A stretch of 64,000 bases of DNA, from contig JAJEKV010000010.1 in the NCBI GenBank assembly GCA_021234155.1, positions 15,630,275 to 15,694,274 on the forward strand. Reading direction: 5' to 3'. Of the stretch, positions 43,402 through 55,689 are shown one piece after another. The notes below the pieces were generated by a model. It was given only the letters and a program-made list of their open reading frames with translations, was not told where the DNA came from and did no database searches. A program made the position numbers and the translations under genes. The stretch comes from Isoetes taiwanensis (taxonomy: Eukaryota > Streptophyta > Lycopodiopsida > Isoetales > Isoetaceae). Every line of letters begins with the position of its first letter. Position 1 is the stretch's first letter.

Positions 43402-45229
43402 ATGCCCAAGGGAAGTAAGAAGGATATCCCACCAAGCTCTATCTTAACAAGAAGGGGACCGGTGAGTCAATCTTTGGGCTCAGAATTGCATCAAGATTCA
43501 ATTTCGTTTTCATATTTGGGAGCAGATCTGGGGTCTAATTCTCAGATCCAGGAGGTTTTGATTCCATTTACTGATCTAGAAGGTAATCCAATTTCGTTTT
43601 TCAAATTGAAGGGAGATTCAATTTCGTTTATCCAATTTCAAGAAACTCAAGAAGAGGCAGAGATGGCTGTATTACCACCTATGGTATGGGGTTTTCAGAC
43701 AATGGGGATTCCAAAGTTTGATGATCTGGTGGATCGGGATCCTTTGAAACATATTGTGAAGTTTGAGAGGTATTGCCAGCAATGTAAGTTACCGGCTGCT
43801 GATTACTTGCTTTGGTTTCATAGTTCTTTGCAAGATTCAGTGGAGGAATGGGCACAAACCCAGCCAGATACCATGACATATCAGGAATTAAAGGAAGCTT
43901 TCATTGCTAATTATCAAGAAGTTCATGGTAAGGATAAGACTATGGAAAGGTGGACAAATTTCACACAAAAGGAAGATGAATCAATTAGAGAGTATAATCA
44001 GAGGTACATTGCGGTTCTCAAAGCCGTGGTTCATTGGAAGATTGCAAGGAACGATGAAATGGATATGGTATGTAAAGGGGATGAAACGAGCTATTGCTCA
44101 TAAGGTGAAGGCTAAACAGCCTACAACATTGCTAGAGGCACAAAAGCATGCTCTCAAGATTGAAGATAAGATGGGATACATTCATGAAGTTGCTGCTCTA
44201 GAGCATAAAACAGAGGATATTGCAGCCAAGATTTCTAAGCTTACAATTGGTGAGAAGCCAAGGGAGGTGCAGTTTATTACTTGTGAGTATTGTGGGTCTA
44301 TTGGACATTCTGATACTAGTTGTAGATTGCTAAAATTCTGCTCAAGATGCCAAATAAAAGGTCATAATGATCAAGAATGTAGGGAGAAGAGATTCTTTGA
44401 GAGGGCCAATCCGGTATTTGTTGTTATGCAACAAACACCACCTATTCCTATTCAACCAATGCAAGTAGTACCTATCATGCCACAAGTGCCAATGATGCCA
44501 CGAGCTCCAATTGCCCAACAAGCTTCAATTGGTTCCACACAAATGGTGCAGCCAAAACAGGGATGGTATCCAAGTAAGGCTCATTTGTATTGCAAGTTAT
44601 GTGATAAATTCAAGCATGATGAGAGTACTTGTTGGAAAATCCATGGGAAACCAGAATGGGCAACCAACAAGTATCCACCAAGGCAGCAAGTGTTTGAATC
44701 AGTAGCTCTTCCTAATAATGATGTTCGCATTCAAGATGCAAAGTACATTGATAATTCTCAAGTTAAGGCTCTTATTGAGGAGCTTAAGAAGCAAACGAAG
44801 GCAAAATCAGTTGTGAATTGTGGATTTGTTGAGGTGGAGAATGATCCATTTCAGCAAGAAGAAGAGATTGGAGAAGTAAATGCGGTTACAAGATCACAAA
44901 AGGTGGTTCAAGAACCAAGAGTAGTGCCGATAGCAGAGAAGACTAAGAGTTCTTTGCCAAAGGCTTTGACAGGATCAGCCTTAAAGGTGTCAGCACCTAA
45001 GAAGGTGCAATTCCATATGCTGCCCACAAAACAATTTCAGTCTATAGAAGAACGTCAGCCCATGTTGATGCCTCCTATGGTGGAGGAGGACGTTCATAAT
45101 GAAGATGATGTGATCAGCCAAGTTTTGGCCACTACGATCACACTTACTCTTGAGAAATTGATGCAGTATTCTCCAAATTTGTTGCAAGAGTTAGGGGAAA
45201 CAACAAAATCAGTGCGATGTGAGTATTAA
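43402..45229 (+). pseudogene. Retrotransposon gag with zinc knuckles, one frameshift
   Basis: Frame 1 (43,402-44,060) starts MPKGSKKDIPPSS and contains the retrotransposon gag domain (FDDLVDRDPLKHIVKFERYC, LWFHSSLQDSVEEW, FIANYQEV, NFTQKEDESIREYNQRY). It continues in another frame after a shift near 44,050 (MKRAIAHKVKAKQPTTLLEA). Two CCHC knuckles follow (CEYCGSIGHSDTSC and CSRCQIKGHNDQEC), then a Met/Pro-rich linker (PIQPMQVVPIMPQVPMMPRA), a further cysteine motif (CKLCDKFKHDESTC) and a Lys/Glu-rich tail. Gag packages the element RNA. No protease, reverse transcriptase or integrase follows, so this is a gag-only or truncated copy. Confidence 0.8.
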
Positions 45230-45818
45230 CAGGTATTTAGTTAAAGGAGCAAACATAGATATGGGCAGCGGAATGAATATAGATCATCCTCTGAAATCAA
45301 GCATGGATGGGACAAATAGAAATCAGGTAAATCTAATCACATCTCACATGGTTGAAGAGTATGAGCATGTTCTTTTATGTGAAAATGATAAGTTTGAGCA
45401 TTGTCATGAGGAAGAAAGTGATAGATGCTTGAACAGCCCTGAGTTTGAGACTTTTCACACATATGAAACAATTTTGGATGATGATGAACCATTATTATGT
45501 GAGCTAGAGGTGGAAAGCATTGATATTTTAGCATTTGACCACTCTGGAGATATGTTACATGCTCTTGAAATTAGTGACAGTCATGACAGCAGTCCTCTTT
45601 ATGAAACTTTCATATTTGAGACATGTATACCAGCTGAACAAGACTGTTACATGCCTCAAATGGAGAAATTTGCTCGCTTTGATGATTTGGCACTAAACCG
45701 TGAGCTAGAATTGCTAATGTTTTATGCTTTGAGCAGTCCGAAGAAGTCTAAGAACACCCCAACATTTGGTCCACGGTTGAAAACAACAGTAAAAATAAAA
45801 TACGAGTTGTTTTTTTGA
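45219..45818 (+). CDS. Acidic ORF downstream of gag, function unknown
   Basis: A 199-codon frame overlaps the gag end by 11 bases. It is acidic (HEEESDRCLNSPEFETFHTY, ILDDDEPLLCELEVESIDIL) with no recognised domain. The compact overlap suggests it belongs to the retrotransposon, perhaps as an accessory or degenerate spacer product. It could also be an open frame by chance in the remnant. The sequence after it (45,830-46,070) is a degenerate T/G-rich repeat. Confidence 0.35.
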   Translation: MSINRYLVKGANIDMGSGMNIDHPLKSSMDGTNRNQVNLITSHMVEEYEHVLLCENDKFEHCHEEESDRCLNSPEFETFHTYETILDDDEPLLCELEVESIDILAFDHSGDMLHALEISDSHDSSPLYETFIFETCIPAEQDCYMPQMEKFARFDDLALNRELELLMFYALSSPKKSKNTPTFGPRLKTTVKIKYELFF

Positions 45819-45829
45819 AGATTTGAAAA

Positions 45830-46075
45830 AAACCTACACGTAGTTATATGGGGGTGTGGTTTTCCAAGGATATGCTGTAGTTTTTCTTAAGGATATGTAG
45901 TTTTTTTTTAAAGAATGGGTGGTTTCTTAAGGAGGTGTAGTCTCTTATTTAAGGATGTGTTGTTTTCGCAGGCAGTATGGTTTTTTGAAGGGATGTTTTT
46001 TTTAAGGTGTTGTTTTTTAAGGTAGTGTTTTTTTGAGGTGTGGTTTTTTAAGGTTTTCTAAGAATCCGTGTATGA
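45830..46075. repeat. Degenerate GT/T-rich repeat
   Basis: Irregular repeats of TTAAGGATRTG and GGTTTTTT-like units follow the acidic ORF. There is no coding potential. Confidence 0.5.
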
Positions 46076-46149
46076 CCAAGTTGTCCACATGCCATTACTG
46101 CCACAAAATGGCAGCATACAAGAGTTCTATATGCTTGACACACTTCACT

Positions 46150-47075
46150 AGCATTTGACTTCAAACATGCTACCTAGGCTCCAACATACAAGGTGGCTCC
46201 AACATGGCAACTAGGCTTCAATATGCCAAGGTGGCTCAAACATGCCACCTAGACTCCAACATGCCAAGGTGACTCAAACATGCCAAGGTGGCTCAAACAT
46301 GACACCTAGGCTCCGACATGCCAAGGTGGCTCAAACATGCCGAGGTTGCTCCAACATGGCACCTAGGCTCTGACATGCCACGGTGGCTCAAACATGCCAC
46401 CTAGGCTCCAACATGCAAAGGTGACTCAAACATGCCATGAGAGCTCCAACATGCCACCTAAGCCCAAACATGCCAAGGTGGATCAAACATGCCATGCGGG
46501 ATCCAACATGCCAAGGTGGCTCAAACATGCCACCTAGGCTCCAACATACCACCTAGGCTCCAACATGCCAAGGTGGCTCCAACATGCCACCTAGGCACAA
46601 ACATGGCAAGGTAGCTGAAACATGCCACCTAGGCTTCAACGTATGCCACGTGGGCTCCAACATGCCACCTAGACTCCAACATGCCACTTAGGCTCCAACG
46701 TGCCAAGGTGGCTAAAACATGCCACCTAGGCTCCAACGTGCCACCTAGTCTCCAACATGCCAAGATGGCTCAAACATGCCACCTCGACTCCAACATGCCA
46801 CCTAGAATCAAACATGCCAAGGTGGCTCAAACATGCCAGCAGGCTCCAACATGCCAAGGTGGCTCAACTCAAACATGCCACGTAGGCTCCAACATTCCAC
46901 CTAGGCTCCATCATGCCAAGGTGGCTCAAACATGCCACCTAGGCTCAAACATGCCAAGGTGGATCAAACATGCCACGCAGGCTCCAACATTCCACCTAGG
47001 TTCCAACATGCCAAGTGGCTCAAACATGCCACGCGGGTTCGAACATGCCATCTAGGCTCAAACATGCCATGCAAG
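46150..47075. repeat. Minisatellite of about 19-20 bp units (CAACATGCCACCTAGGCTC)
   Basis: Around 45 units alternate between two forms, CTCCAACATGCCACCTAGG and CTCAAACATGCCAAGGTGG, in irregular order with point changes. The unit is not related to the element A-D palindromes. An open frame across it (46,681-47,055) is a by-product of the repeat. Confidence 0.9.
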
Positions 47076-47915
47076 AAATGGGATAGAATAGAGGGATCTT
47101 GAAGAACTTAAGTAAACGCTGACACCCTTCCCCAAATCGAACCAGGCCAGGACTTTGCCCAGCTTCCTCACCAGAGGGGAGAGGTCAGACCCCAGGAGAC
47201 GGACCTCAAAAAGGTTGCGGAGGTAGCCTTTCCTGCCAACGATCCTCCGGGAGGGAAAATACCAATGCCCCGCCTCCTGGAGCTCAGTTTCCCTATCCGA
47301 CTGTTGAATCCACCGTTCAAGTAACCTGCTTCGAGTAAATTCAAAAAAATCCAAGATCCGTCTGGAAGAACTTATCAAACCGCGAAGCCAAAAATTCTAA
47401 CCGCACTTGTGTCTTACCAAACAATAGTGTTATATCAAAAATTTAATTATCATGTATTCAATGCACGTCTGTTGCATCGTTTGTTCATCTGCACCCTCTC
47501 TCTCCCCCACTACATAATGGTGGAGCCCAAGCCATCGCAACTATGCAAACAAAATATTCTATCATATTCAAATTAAATCTAATCGTTCAAAATGCCCTTT
47601 GCCCCTCTATCCCAAAGGCTCCCTACATGTGCCACAACCTAGCCTTCTCATCATAACATACAACAAAATAAAATCCAAGAGAGAACTACATGTCTCACAC
47701 ACAGACACACATATATGCAATGTTATGAAGGTTATATTTCGTTCATTGTTATATTTGACAAATGGTCCATTCCGACACATCTATCTAAACATCTTTACAT
47801 CATATTTTATGCGTTGAAGCATATTTTATGTTCTTAACATAGCTGATGCTTTTCTTTCTTGTCTATAGGGTGTTTCTTTCTTTCATCTGCTGATTGCGCT
47901 ACAACATAGCACCTA
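47076..47915. other. No supported gene between the minisatellite and element C
   Basis: A 106-codon minus-strand frame (47,058-47,378) has no recognisable domain and starts within the minisatellite edge. The remainder is AT-rich. Confidence 0.4.
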
Positions 47916-48234
47916 TGTACGGTAAAAGCATGAAAGGGTGTACGTACATCGTACTGAATTGAAGGACGAATTTGTGCTTTTTTGGGGTACATTTTAGATG
48001 TACATCAAGATACTATGGTTTGTCGTTTTGTGTCAGATATGCAATGATTGCAAGATCATCCCTGACATTCCCCCCGAAATTCTTGGTTAACCACCGAACC
48101 ACCGAACCAATTCGAATGGATCCGTCCCTCCCTTTCCGAAATTCCCCCTTTCACGGGGGCGAACACCGAAGCAATTCGAAGCAAACACATGCCAATTGAA
48201 TCTACAAGAAATACAAATCAATTTCAATCTGTTC

Positions 48235-51200
48235 ATGGAGGGTGAGAATTCCAATGGAAGTGATGGTTCTAAAGCGCCAAGTATGCCGACATTGGCGGTG
48301 TTATGCCACAAAACAAATAAAGCGGCGTGTTGATTGGTCGGTGGATTGCATCCTCGATTCGGGCAAACGCCGTCGAGATCAAAGATTAGTTTTTGTGATC
48401 GTTTGTTGCAAGATGACGGGCTTTTTTCTGTTTTCGAACCTGTAATTGGAAATCCTTCCGAAGTTATTGTTATGAAATCAATGATCAGAAACTTGAAAGA
48501 TGGGCTTCAAGAAATAAAGTCTGCTAATATTGGCTGCAAAACATTCACTGTTATCAATGATTGTTGGAAAAAAAGGAGATATAAACAAGAATGTTTCTTC
48601 AAAATTGCTAAAGATATAGCCAAGAAATTTATCCAAAGCTGCAAAAAGAAGAAGGAAGATAATGTCATTAAGTGGAGCAAATGTATGGGCTTTGGCAGGA
48701 AGGATGCCAAGATCAAATAGAATCGATGATTCAATCAAATGTCAGGTTCGTGAATTTTGGCTTGACAATACCAAAGTTTCACCAAAGGTTAGAGATGTCA
48801 TGAAGAGGAGAACACAAGCAATACAATACCTTGATATCTCACAGGTTTGCTCTTGTAATTGAATCAATTCAGTTTTGGAGATTATGTTTTCTTCCAAAAT
48901 TCTTTCATGACTTTCTTCTGTACATTCTAGTTCTGTTCCGAGTGACCTGTTAATGAATACACATGGTTTTCATGAAATGTATTGCATTTTACATTGTTTA
49001 CATTTATACATTGTTTACATAGTAGCAAAAATCTTGCAGTGATGTGCTATTAGGTACTTTTTAGATGTACATCCATTAACACTTACATGTCCATGCAGCT
49101 GCATTTACATGTACTTGAATATCAAAATTACATCATTTTACATTTTAGTGTACTTTCAGGTAATGAAGCCAAACAAATCATACATATGTACATTAGTTGT
49201 ACTAATAACATTAATGTGATGTACTAATATTGGAACATTAATTAGATGTACATTAGATGTACACTGGATGTACATTGGATGTACATTGGATGTACAGTAA
49301 CAGATCAGTGGAACTGTTGGCTGTACATTAGATGTACTGATGTACATTAGATGTACATTAGATGTACAGTAACAGATCAGTGGAACTGTTGGATGGACAT
49401 TTTATGTACATAGAACATACATTAATTGTACAATAGTATAGTTCAATACTCTTTTGGCATCTGGTTGCCGACATCATTTTGCTAACATGGTCTTTAATGC
49501 TTTTGTTATTGCAGTCTGAGCTTTATCAACAGTTTGTATATCAGAATCCTGATACCAAAATTCGCCTTCGACAGTTCGAGTATCTGAAACCTGATTGCAT
49601 AAGGAAATTGAAGGAGAGAAACACATGTTGTTGTGTCAAACATGAGCAAGCAGATCTGTACAGAAAGGCCTTCAATGATATGAGGAGATCCCTACATGTT
49701 AATTGCACTTGCTGCTGCAGTGTCTGTGCATCCCAGCAAAACAATGGAGTATGTCAAGCAAACAAGAAGACTTTTGATAATGTTAGTATCTTGTGGAGGT
49801 CAACAGTTTGCGAGAAATATGTGACGGATGAATGGCATAAACTAAAATGCATCAAAGGTGAATGTGATGAATGTGGAGTGAAGAAATTAGACATCTGTCC
49901 AAACGAGGAAGATGGAATTCAGAATGTGGACTGGCAAGTATATGCATATGTCAATGAGCCATCCAAAAAAGGTACATCCAGAAGGCTTAGATTAGTTGAT
50001 CAGAATGACAAAGCATCTGTTTTGTTAAAGAACATGAAAAATCAGCTTGCTAAGTTTACAGATCATAACTTTACAGCACACTGGCAGAGCAAACAGTTTA
50101 AAAGATGTGTTGAGAAACTCCCGGATAATAGTGTGTTGTCTGTTGTTGACTTTGCAGAGAACTACACATTGAAACCAGGGACAGAAGTGCAATCCGAGCA
50201 TTGGAATCCTGATCAAATTAGTATTTTGGTCCATATTTCAATGATGAAAATAGAAGGTAAGCTTAAAAAAACAGTGCATTTCTATGTTTCAGATGACAGG
50301 AAGCATGACACTCATTTTGTGCAACATGGTTTTAAATTACATTTGGGGTGGCTTAAGAATAATGGAGGTGGACACATAAACCTTCATTATGTGTGGTCGG
50401 ATGGTTGTGCATCTCAATTCAAATCTGCACGGGCATGGTATGGAATCTGTAGATACCATGTTGAAAATAAAATTCGAGTGATATGGAATTTCTTTGGATC
50501 TGGCCATGGGAAAGGCACACATGATGGCGAGGCTGGTATAGCAAAGTTGTGGCTTGAGAGCGAGCAGAGAAAACAAAATGGCATGCCAGTGACAGGTGCA
50601 GAAACAGCTTGTGCAGTTTTAAGGGCCAAGGAATCGGATTGTGAAAGGGTGTTTTGGGAGGTTGGAAAACAGATGTGAACAGGCAGCAAGCATTCAATTG
50701 CAAGACTTTACCTGGTACTCAGCAGATACATTACGTGGTCAACTATAAACCCAAAGCAGATCCAACAAAGTTGCTATGCGACCACCTCTCGTGCTTTTGT
50801 GATGCTTGCATGAACTTCAATTGGTTGAATTGTGAGAACATTAAACATTGTGGAGAATGGTCTCTAAAGTTTTGAGCCCACGGATCATATTGCCTCTCGT
50901 GTTGAAGCTGAAAATGATGTGGATGTTTTGTATGCAGAGGACGAGGCTGGTTTAGATGATACTGTAGCTGTTTCAGATGTATTTGTGTCTTTTGCAGCAC
51001 CAGACAATGTGGAAGGTATTTCATACTATGTTCTCATGTGCACCGGGGAAAAGCATGCATTGGAAGAAAATTCAATTGATGACTATGGAAATGAATACTA
51101 ATCGGCACTAGTGTCATTGAAGGACAATATTATGAACTAATCGTGGCTGCCACAATAAGTATAAAACCGCTTCCTACTAAGAATGTTTTGGTACCTGCAG

Positions 51201-51340
51201 AATCTGTGATTGGGATTCGAATCCCATTCAAGAAAGTAAAACACAATTTGAAGGGGCAAGCACAAAGACATTTCACTTGCGGATGAAGTCCATGAGACAT
51301 TGTTATCACAACTTCCGGCAATTGTAGATGACATGGACTA
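48235..51340 (+). pseudogene. Element C transposase (DDE-like, SDGCASQFKS/GHGKGTHDGE family), broken
   Basis: An ATG at 48,235 (MEGENSNGSDGSK) is followed by a TGA at 48,331, a frame change near 48,690, an intron (about 48,846-49,514, CAG|GTTTGC...TTGCAG) and the core frame to 50,678. Motifs: VREFWLDNTKVSPKVRDVMK before the intron; CCCVKHEQADLYRKAF, CTCCCSVC, CDECG; VVDFAENYTL (first Asp), EHWNPDQISILVHI, HYVWSDGCASQFKSARAWYG (second Asp), and FFGSGHGKGTHDGEAGIAKL (likely third acidic residue). A C-terminal part after a frame change near 50,670 has CFCDACMNFNWLNCENIKHC and EENSIDDYGNEY. I know this combination from uncharacterised transposase-like proteins in plants and invertebrates, without a firm name. 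The intron is filled with GTACAT motifs. Confidence 0.7.
49060..49440. repeat. GTACAT-rich block in the element C transposase intron
   Basis: About 20 copies of GTACA/TGTAC, mostly in the 8-bp palindrome ATGTACAT or as GATGTACATT, lie in 380 bp. A longer unit (GATGTACAGTAACAGATCAG plus TGGAACTGTTGG) occurs twice, at about 49,288 and 49,358. Two other dense blocks are at 51,417-51,480 and 55,190-55,620, and single copies lie near both TIRs. Confidence 0.8.
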
Positions 51341-51416
51341 AGTCGATCTGTAGTACTTTCCGAAATATTGTAATACTTTGTTATAAGAACCAAGAACTGG
51401 ACAACTTCGAAGTGCA

Positions 51417-51480
51417 TTATGTACATCAATGTACATAAGATGTACAACAATGTACATCTTATGTACATCTGTTGTACATT
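51417..51480. repeat. GTACAT inverted repeat between convergent element C genes
   Basis: ATGTACATAAGATGTACA and its near inverse TGTACATCTTATGTACAT stand head to head around 51,431-51,470. The block lies between the 3' ends of the transposase (plus) and the HAD-like gene (minus). Confidence 0.8.
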
Positions 51481-51668
51481 CCAGAAATATTATAAAAATT
51501 TGTTAAGTGTAAGTTGATTAGAATTGAACACAAGAAAGTTGAATTGCATAAACATTAAAAATGGTTTCAGTCATGGCAAAGATAAGAAATGGACAGGTTT
51601 TCATGTACAAATGGTTGATATATTTATATTGTGGACATAAATACAACACACCCAAAAATGAGCATGGC

Positions 51669-52976
51669 TCATAATTCATGACCAAGCTTCAAAATGTCAG
51701 TAGGAGACTGATATCTTATGACTATTGCATCATGTCTTCCAGCCCGCCGAGAGGCTGAAGAGATATCCTCTAAAGCAGTAGTCCATGCGGTTTCTATAGC
51801 ACGTGCCACTGGCAAACCTTTCCATCCTACATGGCCTGCATCTTCCAGGACACGTGCCTTCCCCCAAGGGTTGTGCAACAAGTGATTTGCTGCCAATATA
51901 CCTTTCATGGTTGCTCGTTCCTCATAATTTTCAATTTGCTCAACCTTTTCCCAAAGTTCAGGAACAGCAGTATAGAGGCGATAATCGGTCCCCAACCCTA
52001 TGTACTTGCAGCTTGTGTTGGTTTGTATTACCTCTAGGTGCAGCAGAACTCTATCTCTTAGTTTCTTAATAGTCTTTTGTGTTTCAGTCCATTCATCTAC
52101 AAAGCAAATGAAGATCACTTAATTATGTATACACACTCATAATTGTACCAATAAGAAAGACAGTAAAAACAGAGTACTCAAAATGAACAAAAACTTTGAT
52201 ACATATATTCATAACATTTGAATTTGTACATCAGTCAAAGTCTGTACCAACAATGGGCCAGTCGAGAGGCCAATAACATGATGGCAGTTTCTCCATTCCT
52301 TGCTCCGTATATTGACTAAATTTAGGCAGCAGAGCACCCAAGTTGCTGCCATAGTTTGCCAGCAAAATCTGTTCCACCTGCTCTGATATGCCATCTGCTG
52401 CATTAGTCATTGGATGCTCTTTCACATAAACTATACCATCTTCAGCCATTTTGAATTCATTAAGCCATGGAATGAGCTCCATGACAAGCAATCTATCACC
52501 AGCTAATATCGGTGTCCAAGAGAAAGGACATATGTAGCTTCCTACAGGATTCAAAGTGGATTTGTATCTTTCGTCGTCGATCAGAACTGTATGTCCATAG
52601 TACTCCGGGTACTCTTTCCATACCACAGCTAATGGTTTCACAAACAACCCCTTTTGAAGTTCAGTAGGGTGTTTGTGTGGCAGAGTCCAACACTGCTCCT
52701 TACAAACTTCAGCTTTATGGAAAAAGCATCACAAATATGTTCCACAATTGGTTGAAGATTTTTAGAAGTGAGTGAAGACCAGATGGCAACATCAAACCCT
52801 TCTCTTACAAATGCTAATGATGATGCTAACCCCGGCCTGCGATAAAAAAAACACGTTTCCTATATTAAATTGAAGCTCATCTTTTCTCGGATCTGTTGGT
52901 ATCTTGAGTTAATATTTTCATTCTTGTGCACACTCTTGCCCAACACAGAATTTAAGTCAAAGATAATGAGCTTTCT
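51669..52976 (-). pseudogene. FCP1/NIF-type HAD domain protein with DLNSV motif, broken
   Basis: Read right to left: RKLIIFDLNSVLGKSVHK (about 52,970, HAD motif I), RRPGLASSLAFVREGFDVAI, WSSLTSKNLQPIVEHI (motif II region), a frame change near 52,655, FVKPLAVVWKEYPEYYGHTV and LIDDERYKSTLNP (motif IV DD), then PFSWTP. Motif order, spacing and the RPGL...FDVAIWSS...KPLxxVW...DDxxYKxxxNP signature match FCP1-like small CTD phosphatases. Active members have DxDGT; here the second Asp is Asn (DLN), so a pseudophosphatase is likely if it was ever translated. A last exon (52,099-51,669) gives a helical tail ending RYQSPTDILKLGHEL. A stop TAG in the motif I to RPGL stretch and the frame change show decay. 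It lies within element C and so is transposon cargo. Confidence 0.6.
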
Positions 52977-53198
52977 CCCTGAATTAGATGATTCACCGTC
53001 GAGAAGAAAACACTTAAGATTCACAATTTATAATTACATTTCGGATCACACAATTGAGAAAACACATTGATAATTACACGATTGTTATTTGCGGGTGTAA
53101 GTGAGACAAATAAATTATTTTTTCATTACTTATTGAGTACAAAGAAGCTCGGAGCATGGCTCATACAAAACCGTAATTTACAAACACGTCAAAGGGAC

Positions 53199-54973
53199 TA
53201 TCTACCTGTGTAGGAACAATTGCTTGTATATTCATCTCGCCTTCTACAATTAATGCCTCCATTAGATGATCCCTCCGTGACTTGGCATAGGCATCGATGT
53301 GAACCAACCGGGTGTCATCCGCATGGTGCACAAGTATTAGAGGACTATACCAACAAATAACTAATAGGAAAATAACATGTTCTACTTACAAAAATGGAGC
53401 TTTACATTGCATCAACCACGGCATCTATGAATTTGTGCATGTAAGCCACAATGTACATGCAAGGGTTCCGGTACTAGTTTTCGGCATTTTAGATGAGAAC
53501 ACGGGAGCATCAAAGTTCTTCCTACCATGGTTTAAGCCGTTGGATCCGAGCATCATGTTATTGATCACAAGCTTATGAAACCCGCAAAATTGCAATGTGA
53601 GAATAAATCAAGCATAAGAAATTGCAATATGAGAATAATCAAATCATAAAAACAAAACGTAAACTCATACTTACGGACCACTTTAGCATCGGGTACATAG
53701 CCTTTGACGGAGAGAGGATCTGTATACTTGGGCTAGCTATAGATGGAAAAGAGCTTTTTCTTTGGACCGGCAAGCACAAGTATTGACATTTGGGCCTTGC
53801 AGAATTGGAACAAATATGTATTGGCATCTTGCAATCAAAATGCCATCCAGCCCTTCCTTTATGTTAGTGTTTCGTGCATCCGCCTCCCCGTTCTTGAGGG
53901 AATTCACAAAATTCTGGAAGGTGTCCCATTCGAACAGTAAAAACTTGTGTTTCCAATCGGATGGAAGACCGCTACAAAGGTACCGCACACAAATCCGAAT
54001 ACATATTAATACATAAGATGAGTGACTTAGGGAATGAAATAACATAAATATGTTGAAATGCTAGCCTACCTCCCATAGACATCTACCATCTTAGAGGTCA
54101 AGTCCGACTTCAGCCAGAACTTCGTCAATATCACTTTGAAAGATAGAGGGTGCGGGCTTAGGAGGGCGGTCCTATAAGGAGTGAATGGAACCAACCTTTT
54201 CGGTTGGTTCACTAAACTGTACAAGGAAACAACAGCATTAGCAAAAGAATATATCTATTGTAATCAATTGTATATTACTCACCTTGTAAATTCATCACCT
54301 GCTTCAGCATCTTCTGTGGACGGCTGCACCTTATTTGTTATCACATCAATATTTGCTTGTAGATCCTCTTCCTCTTCCGGCTCCGACTCAGCAGGATCAG
54401 GATCAGCTTCCTTCACGGCCTGTGATCGTGTCCTATGTACAAAAAAAATGTGGTTAATTATCATAAATCTGAGATGTTTAACAAAATTAGTTCATCTTGG
54501 ACATACCTCTTTCTAGGTGGTGGTGGCACTTTTTTGCCTGGAGATTTTCTTTTCGGAGGACATTTTTTTGTTGCTGGAGATTTTGCCTGTTTTTTTCCTC
54601 TTGGAGTGCCATCACCAGCATTCTTTTGCCTTCTCTTTGGAGTGGACTCAACTACCAACTCAACTTCCTCTTCCCTGGTATCTCCTGGGATAAAATCTGG
54701 ATCTCAGGTCCTTTGTAGCTTTTCATACGTGAGGTCAGGCTGGGACCCGCAGATGATCTTTGAGGCGAAGTTTGAATCTTTCTTAGCTTCTCCAATTACT
54801 AATTTAGCACTTGGTGATGAAAGAGTTTCTGTTGCAGCAGTCATTGAAGGCTCTGCACCTGCAACTGCTTTAGCTTTCTCAAGTGTCATCCTCTCAATTT
54901 CCTCAACTTCACTTTGCCATGTTCGAGGAGGCACTGTTGCAGATGGTTCTATTACTGGCACTGTAAATGTCAT
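53199..54973 (-). pseudogene. Element C cargo gene: charged N-terminal region and possible Ulp1-like protease segment
   Basis: Exon-like pieces on the minus strand: 54,973-54,508 (EVEEIERMTLEKAKAVAGAE, then after an in-frame TGA a Lys/Pro-rich stretch KRRQKNAGDGTPRGKKQAKS, donor GAAAGAG|GTATGT); 54,433-54,283 (acidic, AESEPEEEEDLQANID, donor GTGAGT); about 54,180-54,070 (SFKVILTKFWLKSDLTSKMV); and 53,970-53,660 (LPSDWKHKFLLFEWDTFQNF, EGLDGILIARCQYIFVPIL), followed by shorter pieces to 53,199 (HIDAYAKSRRDHLMEALIVE). The W-K...DGIL..CQYIFVPI order resembles the start of the Ulp1/C48 SUMO-protease fold often carried by plant transposons, but the catalytic His and Cys were not identified. The assignment is tentative, and the stretch may hold more than one gene. 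Confidence 0.35.
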
Positions 54974-55189
54974 TGGTGATTTGGAGCTGGAAGGTTGAGG
55001 GTCTGATTGATTCGGTCATTTATTATGCTCGATAAAATCTGTAAAAGAGAGTCGATGCGAGATGGCTCAAGAACATCGACCATTAAAGCCGCTACGGAAT
55101 AGGAACAGCCTCATCTGCAAACAAACAAATGATCTAAATTTCAATAGACATAAAAGAACATGAAAACAGAACTAATGAGAAATATGGTA

Positions 55190-55620
55190 CATTCTGCCAA
55201 GCATGTACATAAAATGTACCAAATGTACGTAACTACATTTAACTATAGCCAATGTACATGTACATGTTCCTCAATGTACATAGAGGTACCTCAATGTACC
55301 CAGATGTACCCGGATGTACCCGTGTATCCGATTAGGGAATGTAGATCTATGCCAAAAAAAAAAGCACATATATGTAAAAATGCACATACTTATGAATCCA
55401 TCTACAGATGCACTCTAAAGATAAATGCATGTACATCTATTTGCAGATGTAGACTCCATTAGAGACATGTACAACTGATACAACTGCAGTCCAAGCTCAA
55501 AAATAAAAGCATCAATAAACAAGCAAATATATGCCTATGTACCTCTGCTTACAGATGTACACTAAAAGTTATACATGTACAAGGAATAGCAATGCACTGA
55601 AAGCCATACATGTAGAACTA
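55190..55620. repeat. GTACAT-rich block upstream of element C cargo genes
   Basis: About 15-20 GTAC-containing motifs (ATGTACAT, ATGTACC, GGTACC) lie in 430 bp between two minus-strand cargo genes. Part is a 12-bp tandem (CAATGTACC, CAGATGTACC, CGGATGTACC). There is no coding evidence. Confidence 0.7.
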
Positions 55621-55689
55621 TGCGATTACAATAACAAATATGAATTAAGAGAAATATAAGTTTAAATTAGTTGAGAGCAATGCATACCT

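Noticed and set aside
46681-47055. Repetitive 124-codon frame (QRAKVAKTCHLGSN...)
   Set aside because: It is a translation of the minisatellite.
53312-53578. Plus-strand frame of 88 codons in element C
   Set aside because: No recognisable domain; the minus strand here carries exon-like pieces with splice signals.
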